Assembly: GCA_937922105.1 (NCBI GenBank) | Contig: CAKZVN010000116.1 | Coordinates: 1-6,810 of the forward strand | Reading direction: 5' to 3' | Source of the DNA: an uncultured Litorilinea sp. | Lineage (GTDB): Bacteria; Chloroflexota; Anaerolineae; Caldilineales; Caldilineaceae | DNA: 6,810 nucleotides | Shown here: piece by piece, positions 1 to 5,565 of the stretch | How positions within the stretch are numbered: the stretch's first letter is position 1 | Layout: each line of letters opens with the position of its first letter | Program-made: the position numbers and the translations under genes | Notes under the pieces: model-generated | What the model was told of the DNA's origin: nothing | The model's input: only the letters and a program-made list of their open reading frames with translations | The model's database searches: none

Positions 1-44
1 GCGGGCGTGCCCCGGCTCGCCCAACAAGGACGAGAGACGATTCG

Positions 45-1820
45 GTGCAGCGGCTAATCACACACGAATATGACCGTTTGCTACGCCGGGAGCGCGCGCT
101 GCTGGAAAATTTGCGCGTCCTGTTGGCGCGGCTGGACGCAACCGACGAGGAGCAGGCCTTGCTCCAGCGCAGCCTCGCCCAGATGGAGGAGATGTTTCTC
201 CTCGTGGTGGTGGGCGAATTCAACGCAGGCAAGACTGCGTTTCTGAATGCGCTCTTGGGCAGCCGGCTGCTGAGCGAAGGCGTCACCCCCACCACCAGCC
301 GCATCCACGTGTTGCGCTATGGACCCAACCTGCATCACGAACCGGTGGACGACGACGTGCTGGTGATCCAGGCGCCGGTGGAGTGGCTGCGCGAGATCAA
401 CTTGGTGGATACGCCGGGGACCAACGCCGTGGTCCAGCGCCACCAGCAGATCACCGAGCACTTCATCCCACGCAGCGATCTGGTCCTTTTTGTGACCAGC
501 GCCGACCGTCCCTTTAGCGAAAGCGAGCGCCTCTTTTTGGAACGCATTCGCGCTTGGGGCAAGAAGATCGTCATCGTGGTCAACAAGATTGATCTCTTCG
601 AGAGCGAGGACGACTTGGTGCAGGTGCTGGAGTTTGTGCGTGTCAATGCGCGCCAGTTGCTGGGCGTGGAGCCGCAAATCTTCCCGGTGAGCGCGCGCCA
701 AGCCTTGCAGGCCAAGCAGAGCGCCGCCGGCGCTGCGCGCGTGCCCAGCAGCCCGCTGTGGGAGCGCTCGCGCTTTGCCGCGCTGGAGGAGTATATTCTC
801 ACCGCGCTGGACGCCGAGACACGGCTGCGCCTCAAGCTGGAGAACCCGCTGGGCGTCGCCGCACGTCTCCTCGAACGGTACAGCCAAGTCATCCAAGATC
901 GCCAAGAGATTTTGCGCGGCGATTTCCAGACGCTGGATACCATCGAGGAGCAACTGGATGCCTATCAAGTGGACATGCGCCGTGACTTCAAGTACCAGCG
1001 CAGCCATGTGGACAACGTGCTCTATGAAATGATCGAGCGCGGGGACCGCTTCTTCGACAGCATGTTGCGCATCACGCGTGTCATGGATTTGGTCAACGGC
1101 GAGAAAGTACGCGGCGAGTTCGAGCGCCAGGTGGTGGCGGATACCAGCCGCCAGATCGAGCGCCACGTCAACGAACTGATTGACTGGATGGTGGAGCGCG
1201 ACTATCGCCAATGGCGCGCCGTGACGGAATATCTCAACCGCCGAGCCAGCCGCCACGCCGATCGCCTGGTGGGACAGGTCAGCGGGGAATTCGAGTTCAA
1301 CCGCCAGGCCATGTTGGCGGGCGTGGGGCGCGAGGCGCAGCGCGTGGTGGACAGCTATGATCGCGAGGCGGAATCGCTCAAACTCGCCCAAGAAGTACAA
1401 CGCGCCATCATCCAGACCGCGGCGGTCGAGGTGGGCGCGCTGGGGTTGGGCGCGTTGCTGGTTGCCGTGTTACAGACCACGGTGCTGGACGTGACCGGGC
1501 TGGTGAGCGCAGGCGCGCTGGCTGCGCTGGGCTTCTATGTTCTGCCCTATCGCCGCAGCCGCATCAAAGCCGACCTGCGCGCACGCGTCAACGACCTGCG
1601 CGGCCAACTGGATGCGGTCCTGGAGCGCCAGTTCGAGAAAGAATTAGCCGAGAGTATCCGCCGGATTCGCGAAGCGATTGCGCCCTATACGCGCTTTGTG
1701 CGCGTCGAGCGCGACAAGTTGGAAAAGCTGGAAGCCGACTTGGCGGCGGCGCGCGTCGAAGTGACCGCGCTGCGCCAGGGCGTGCGCGATCTGGGCGCGC
1801 AGACCCTGCCTGCGTCCTAG
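45..1820 (+). CDS. Dynamin-like GTPase with C-terminal membrane hairpin
   Basis: Large GTPase of the bacterial dynamin-like family, expected to bind the inner face of the cell membrane and remodel, fuse or protect it using GTP. Seen: G1/P-loop GEFNAGKT (residues 57-64), G2 Thr in TPTT (81-84), G3 DTPG (122-125), G4 NKID (180-183) and a probable G5 SAR (216-218). A long helical stalk-like region (about 255-450) follows, then two hydrophobic stretches (about 457-476 and 479-499) that could form a membrane paddle or hairpin. The tail (about 505-585) is charged and coiled-coil-like. All GTPase motifs are intact, and 591 residues is normal for the family. The start is a GTG with only a weak purine-rich stretch upstream (AAGGA at 26-30, GAGAGA at 32-37). 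The frame is open to the left edge, so a start outside the window is possible, but the N-terminal helix before the G domain looks complete. No partner gene is adjacent. The family call is firm; the cellular role is inferred. Confidence 0.9.
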   Translation: MQRLITHEYDRLLRRERALLENLRVLLARLDATDEEQALLQRSLAQMEEMFLLVVVGEFNAGKTAFLNALLGSRLLSEGVTPTTSRIHVLRYGPNLHHEPVDDDVLVIQAPVEWLREINLVDTPGTNAVVQRHQQITEHFIPRSDLVLFVTSADRPFSESERLFLERIRAWGKKIVIVVNKIDLFESEDDLVQVLEFVRVNARQLLGVEPQIFPVSARQALQAKQSAAGAARVPSSPLWERSRFAALEEYILTALDAETRLRLKLENPLGVAARLLERYSQVIQDRQEILRGDFQTLDTIEEQLDAYQVDMRRDFKYQRSHVDNVLYEMIERGDRFFDSMLRITRVMDLVNGEKVRGEFERQVVADTSRQIERHVNELIDWMVERDYRQWRAVTEYLNRRASRHADRLVGQVSGEFEFNRQAMLAGVGREAQRVVDSYDREAESLKLAQEVQRAIIQTAAVEVGALGLGALLVAVLQTTVLDVTGLVSAGALAALGFYVLPYRRSRIKADLRARVNDLRGQLDAVLERQFEKELAESIRRIREAIAPYTRFVRVERDKLEKLEADLAAARVEVTALRQGVRDLGAQTLPAS

Positions 1821-1848
1821 CCTTTTCTGGACACACCCCGCGCAAGAC

Positions 1849-1867
1849 CTTGACAAGCACTTGACAA
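1849..1867 (+). repeat. Direct repeat CTTGACAA x2, 11-bp period
   Basis: The octamer CTTGACAA occurs at 1849-1856 and again at 1860-1867, about one helical turn apart. The downstream copy contains the -35 box of the promoter proposed for the ABC transporter operon. The upstream copy has no matching -10 box at 16-18 bp. It could therefore be half of a direct-repeat operator for a regulator binding across the -35 region, or a chance duplication. The repeat is seen directly; the regulatory role is inference. Confidence 0.45.
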
Positions 1868-1889
1868 AGTAACCGGAACCCCCGATACT
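1861..1889 (+). promoter_or_regulatory. Sigma70-type promoter of the ABC operon
   Basis: A perfect -35 box TTGACA (1861-1866) is followed by a 17-bp spacer and a -10-like GATACT (1884-1889), which matches TATAAT at four of six positions including the conserved second A and last T. Transcription would begin near 1896, leaving a leader of about 80 nt before the ATG at 1976. It lies in the gap between the dynamin gene and the ABC genes and points toward the latter. Confidence 0.65.
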
Positions 1890-1929
1890 TACCCGGCGGC
1901 TAAAGCCCGGTATGCTTGGCCCGTGCGGC

Positions 1930-1942
1930 GCGGACTGTCCGC
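1930..1942 (+). other. Small leader hairpin in the ABC operon
   Basis: A perfect 5-bp inverted repeat, GCGGA and TCCGC around a 3-nt loop, lies in the predicted leader about 18 nt before the ribosome binding site. A looser GC-rich foldback (CCGG...CCGG around TAAA, about 1893-1911) lies just before it. There is no T-tract, so it is not a terminator. It may modestly affect translation or be meaningless in such GC-rich sequence. Confidence 0.2.
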
Positions 1943-1959
1943 TGCCGCTGTTCTTAGCC

Positions 1960-1965
1960 GGGGAG
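1960..1965 (+). promoter_or_regulatory. Ribosome binding site of the ABC ATPase
   Basis: GGGGAG lies 10 nt before the ATG at 1976 and supports that start. Without it, the start would be uncertain because recognisable ABC homology begins only about 28 residues into the protein. Confidence 0.55.
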
Positions 1966-1975
1966 AGACCGACTC

Positions 1976-2902
1976 ATGTTGCATCGCTTGTTCCAACGCA
2001 AAGGAGAGACGACGAGCAACGGCGCGTCGTCCAACGGATTCCACGCTGATAGCGCCGGTCCGCTGATCGATCTGCGCGGGGTGGTCAAGACGTATCAGAC
2101 CCCTGCTGGGGAGTTCCACGCATTGCGCGGGGTGAACTTGCAGGTAGACCCCGGTGAGTTTGTCGCGGTCGTCGGCAAGTCGGGCAGCGGCAAATCCACC
2201 TTGAGCAACATGATCACCGGCATTGACCGCCCCACGACCGGCGAGGTCATCATTGCCGGGACCGCAGTCCATCGCCTGAGCGAGGGGCAGACGGCTTCGT
2301 GGCGCGGGCGCACCATCGGCGTAGTCTTCCAGTTCTTCCAACTGTTGCCCACGCTGACGGTTTTCGAGAATGTCTTGCTGCCCATGGACTTTTGCAACAT
2401 GTTCACCGAGCGCGAGCGGCGTGAGCGCGCCATGCACTTGCTGACCCAGGTGGACATGCAGGACCATGCCCACAAATTGCCCACTGCGCTTTCCGGCGGG
2501 CAACAACAGCGCGTCGCCATTGCGCGCGCGCTCGCCAACGACCCGCCCATCCTCGTCGCCGACGAACCCACGGGGAACCTGGATTCGCGCACCGCAGACG
2601 CGGTCTTCCATCTCTTCGAGACGCTGGTAGACCGCGGCAAGACCATTCTCATGGTTACCCACGACGAAGATTTAGCCAAGCGGGTCAGCCGCGTGGTGAA
2701 CATTGCCGACGGGCGCATCGCCAGCGACGCCAAGCAATCGCGCGTGACGCGGCCCTTGTACATTCCCACCGAGCTGGGTGAGACCGTCCACGATCTGGAT
2801 GAGCGGCGCAACGGCACACACCGGGAAGCGGGGGCGGCGCAGGACGCCGCGCCCGCCGCGCAGCCTGGCAACGCCGCGGCGCAAGGAGCGGTGTATGCTT
2901 AG
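1976..2902 (+). CDS. ABC transporter ATP-binding protein, MacB/LolD type
   Basis: ATPase subunit that would power the FtsX-type permease encoded directly downstream, at the cytoplasmic face of the membrane. All ABC motifs are present: Walker A GKSGSGKST (residues 67-75), Q-loop Gln119 in VFQFFQ, signature LSGGQQQ (172-178), Walker B ILVADEP with catalytic Glu197 (192-198), D-loop NLDS (201-204) and H-loop His229. The run ADEPTGNLDS and the FQFFQLLPTLTVFENV stretch are characteristic of the MacB/LolD/FtsE-like export group. The protein is 308 residues, longer than the usual 220-250. The extra length is a polar 28-residue N-terminus and a roughly 55-residue C-terminal tail that ends Ala/Pro/Gln-rich and lacks a recognised domain. 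Its last 8 nt overlap the permease gene, indicating translational coupling. The substrate cannot be read from the sequence. Confidence 0.93.
   Translation: MLHRLFQRKGETTSNGASSNGFHADSAGPLIDLRGVVKTYQTPAGEFHALRGVNLQVDPGEFVAVVGKSGSGKSTLSNMITGIDRPTTGEVIIAGTAVHRLSEGQTASWRGRTIGVVFQFFQLLPTLTVFENVLLPMDFCNMFTERERRERAMHLLTQVDMQDHAHKLPTALSGGQQQRVAIARALANDPPILVADEPTGNLDSRTADAVFHLFETLVDRGKTILMVTHDEDLAKRVSRVVNIADGRIASDAKQSRVTRPLYIPTELGETVHDLDERRNGTHREAGAAQDAAPAAQPGNAAAQGAVYA
2883..2888 (+). promoter_or_regulatory. Strong ribosome binding site of the permease
   Basis: AAGGAG lies 6 nt before the ATG at 2895, inside the end of the ABC ATPase gene. It fixes the permease start at 2895 rather than at the in-frame ATG at 2778, which would add 39 low-complexity, Arg-rich residues translated from within the ATPase gene. 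Confidence 0.8.
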
Positions 2903-5345
2903 CCCACGCTGGCGCAAGGTAGTGCGCGAACTGTGGTCGAATCGCGCGCGCACCGCGCTGGTGGTGGCTTCGATTGCCGTGGGCATCTTCGCCGTGGGCA
3001 CGGTGCAGCACCTGCGCACGGTGATCCTGAGCGAGATGCAGGCCGTCTATATCGCCAGCAACGCGGCCCACGCCACGATTTCGGCGGGCGGTATCAGCGA
3101 CGCCTTGCTCACTGCCATCCGCCGTATGCCCGAAGTCGCCGAGGCCGAGGGGCGCAGTTCGCTCACGGTCAAGGTGGAAGTCAAACCGGGCCAATGGCAG
3201 AACATGTCGGTGGTTGCCATCGGCGACTTCGACGACATTCGCATTGACCGCATCGAGCGCGTCTTTGCGCTGGAGGGGCGCAACGACGTAGGCGCGGAGC
3301 GCAGCGCTTGGCCCGGGCGCAACGAACTGGTGGTGGAGCGCAGCGCGCTGGATAGCGTCACGGCGCTGCCCGCGGGCGTGCGCGTGGGCGATACGCTGCG
3401 CGTGGAGACGCGCGACGGGCGCATCCGTGACGTCCGGCTGAGCGGCATCGTTTATGCCCCCACCGGTTTCCCCGCGACATTCACCGGTTCGGCAACGGCG
3501 TATGTCACGCGTGAGACGTTCGAGCGGCTGGGCGGCAGCCGCAACTTCAGCCAGGTCGTCTTGCGCGTCAACGGTACGCCGGAGCAACTCCTCGATAAGG
3601 AGTACATCACCGCAGTTGCAGAGTCGGTGGCGGCGCGTATGGAGCGCAGCGGCTTGACCGTCGGACGCATCCAGGTTCCCGAGCCGGGACGCCTGATTCT
3701 GCAAGACCTTTTCGACGCGCTGGCGCTCTTGTTGACGCCGTTGGGGTTGCTGGCGTTGTTGCTCAGCGGCTTTTTGGTCATCAACACGATCTCTGCGCTC
3801 ATGGCTCAGCAAGTGCGCCAGATCGGCATCATGAAAGCCGTGGGTGCGCGGCGCGGGCAGATCATTGTGATGTACCTGGGCGCAGTCCTGATTTACAGCG
3901 TCGCTGCGCTGGCGTTGGCGGTGCCGTTGACGCTGGTGGTGGCGGGGACGTTGGCGGTCTTTCTGGGTGGCTTTATCAACATTGACTTTCCGCGCTGGGC
4001 CTTGCCGCTCAATGTGCTGGGCTTGATGGTGATGGTGGGCATTCTGGCGCCTCTGCTGGCAGCCCTCTATCCCGTGATCAAGGGCACGGCGGTGACCGTG
4101 CGCGAAGCGGTGAGCGATTACGGCACCAACGCGGCGACGGTGCAGGAGGGTCCCCTGACTCGCTTGCTGGCGGCGGTGGGCAATCTGCCGCGCCCGCTCC
4201 AACTCTCGCTGCGCAACACGTTTCGTCGCCGCGCGCGCTTGGCGTTGACCCTGTTGACCCTCATCCTGGGCGGCATGATCTTCATGACCATCGGCAGTGT
4301 GCGCGCCTCGCTGGATGGATTGATTGACACCGGATTGGCCTATTTCCAGTTCGATATCCAAGTGCAGTTCAACCGGCCCTATCGCACAGGCCAATTGGAG
4401 CGCGTGGCGCGTGAGATTCCCGAAATTGACCGCGTGGAGAGTTGGGGCGCGGCGTCCGCGATCCCGATTCTCGCCGACGGCAGCGAAGGCGACCCGCTGA
4501 GCATGACTGCGCTCATGGCGGAGAGCGCCATGGTCCAACCGACCCTGACCGCCGGGCGTTGGCTCTTGCCCGAAGACCGCAACGCGCTGGTGGTGAGCCA
4601 ACGCGTGTTGGCATCCTTGCCCGATCTCCAAGTCGGCGATGTGCTGCGCTTGCAGATCAACGGCAAGGAGACGCCCTGGGTGGTGGTGGGCATCGCCCAG
4701 GTGCTGGGTGGTCCGCCCAATGTGGTGCCCATCTACGCCAACTATCCCTACTTCGCCTGGTTGACCAACAATGTGGACCGCGCCACCAGTTTGCAAGTCA
4801 CCGTTAAGCCGGGCAGTACCCGCACCACCGACGAGATCGCCGCGCAGCTCAACGAGCGGCTCACCGCAGCGGGTTTCCAGGTGTCGTCGGTCTTTACCAT
4901 TGCCACCCTGCGCCGCTTCACCGGCAGTTTCTTCGACATCATCGTCTATCTGCTGTTGAGCATGGGTGTGTTGATTGCGGCGGTGGGCGCGCTGGGGCTG
5001 ATGGGGACCATGAGCACCAACGTGCTGGAGCGCACACGCGAGATCGGTGTCATGCGCGCCATCGGCGCGTCGGACGGATCGGTCCAGCAGATTGTAATAG
5101 TGGAAGGGATTTTCATCGGCTGGATCAGCTGGCTCTTGGGCGCGTTGCTCTCTTTCCCCATGGGCGCGCTCATCGCGCAGACGGTGGGCAGCATCCTCTT
5201 CCGCACCCAGCTGCCCTATGTCTTCTCGGCCCAGGGGCTGGTCATCTGGTTTATCATCGTGACCGTGCTGGCAGCCCTGGCGAGTTTCTTGCCGGCATGG
5301 AATGCCGCGCGCCTGACTGTGCGCGAGGTCTTGGCTTATCAGTAA
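2895..5345 (+). CDS. ABC transporter permease, duplicated FtsX/MacB type
   Basis: Membrane partner of the preceding ATPase. The 816-residue protein appears to be two MacB/FtsX-like modules fused in one chain. Module 1: transmembrane helix near residues 20-38, a large extracytoplasmic MacB_PCD-like domain (about 40-270), then three helices (about 272-297, 318-345, 368-390). Module 2: helix near 447-466, a second external domain (about 470-675), then three helices (about 678-704, 738-760, 781-802). The modules share the hallmark cytosolic loop after the second helix: RQIGIMKAVGARRGQI in the first and REIGVMRAIGASDGSV in the second, and each ends in a related segment (TVREAVSDYG, TVREVLAYQ). Eight helices match two four-helix FtsX units. 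The start at 2895 follows AAGGAG and overlaps the ATPase gene by 8 nt. Homologues act in lipoprotein or peptide export or in signalling; which applies is unknown. No membrane-fusion adaptor gene flanks it. Confidence 0.92.
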   Translation: MLSPRWRKVVRELWSNRARTALVVASIAVGIFAVGTVQHLRTVILSEMQAVYIASNAAHATISAGGISDALLTAIRRMPEVAEAEGRSSLTVKVEVKPGQWQNMSVVAIGDFDDIRIDRIERVFALEGRNDVGAERSAWPGRNELVVERSALDSVTALPAGVRVGDTLRVETRDGRIRDVRLSGIVYAPTGFPATFTGSATAYVTRETFERLGGSRNFSQVVLRVNGTPEQLLDKEYITAVAESVAARMERSGLTVGRIQVPEPGRLILQDLFDALALLLTPLGLLALLLSGFLVINTISALMAQQVRQIGIMKAVGARRGQIIVMYLGAVLIYSVAALALAVPLTLVVAGTLAVFLGGFINIDFPRWALPLNVLGLMVMVGILAPLLAALYPVIKGTAVTVREAVSDYGTNAATVQEGPLTRLLAAVGNLPRPLQLSLRNTFRRRARLALTLLTLILGGMIFMTIGSVRASLDGLIDTGLAYFQFDIQVQFNRPYRTGQLERVAREIPEIDRVESWGAASAIPILADGSEGDPLSMTALMAESAMVQPTLTAGRWLLPEDRNALVVSQRVLASLPDLQVGDVLRLQINGKETPWVVVGIAQVLGGPPNVVPIYANYPYFAWLTNNVDRATSLQVTVKPGSTRTTDEIAAQLNERLTAAGFQVSSVFTIATLRRFTGSFFDIIVYLLLSMGVLIAAVGALGLMGTMSTNVLERTREIGVMRAIGASDGSVQQIVIVEGIFIGWISWLLGALLSFPMGALIAQTVGSILFRTQLPYVFSAQGLVIWFIIVTVLAALASFLPAWNAARLTVREVLAYQ

Positions 5346-5565
5346 AAAGTAAAACCGCCGCCCCCCTTTACATTCTCCGTAGATCATGGTAGAGTTGCGA
5401 AACGTTTGTAGGGCCGCCAACTCCCCACAGTCTCCGCAAGCGTTGTTTTTCGCTGTGTCATTTAGCAGTACAAGGTCATTGGGCAATATGCTGTAGCGCC
5501 GGATATCTCCCGTGTGTATTGTTGTTTGCGCGCAGCATACCAGGCGCACGCCGAGGTTGTCGGAC
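5346..5565. other. 220-bp intergenic gap, lower GC, no clear gene
   Basis: This gap separates the ABC operon from the partial gene at the right. It is visibly less GC-rich than its neighbours (about 47% GC in 5461-5520 by count). I see no convincing gene, tRNA or factor-independent terminator. Weak elements are an AAACGTTT palindrome (5400-5407), a TGCGCGCA palindrome (5527-5534), a GTAAA/TTTAC foldback just after the permease stop (5350-5371), and a poor promoter-like pair TTGGGC (5479-5484) and GATATC (5502-5507) with a 17-bp spacer. The frame of the following gene is open back to 5497, so an alternative GTG start at 5512 would fall inside the gap. Confidence 0.5.
5553..5556 (+). promoter_or_regulatory. 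Likely ribosome binding site of the partial gene
   Basis: GAGG lies 9 nt before the ATG at 5566 and favours this start over the upstream in-frame GTG (5512) and TTG (5557). The match is short, so the support is moderate. Confidence 0.4.

Noticed and set aside
81..1400. Minus-strand open frame of 439 codons
   Set aside because: It is antisense to the dynamin GTPase, whose motifs are all intact on the + strand. Its His/Ala/Leu-rich translation shows no recognisable domain.
1889..2662. Minus-strand open frame of 257 codons over the ABC ATPase
   Set aside because: The + strand encodes a textbook ABC ATPase here; the reverse frame contains no known motif.
2778..2894. Upstream in-frame ATG extending the permease by 39 residues
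   Set aside because: The added residues are Arg/Pro-rich and encoded inside the ATPase gene, while AAGGAG 6 nt before the ATG at 2895 is a far better start.
5426..5457. CACAG...CTGTG and AGCG...CGCT foldbacks around a T-run, as a possible terminator
   Set aside because: Stems are only 4-5 bp, compete with each other, and the T-run is in the loop rather than after the stem.
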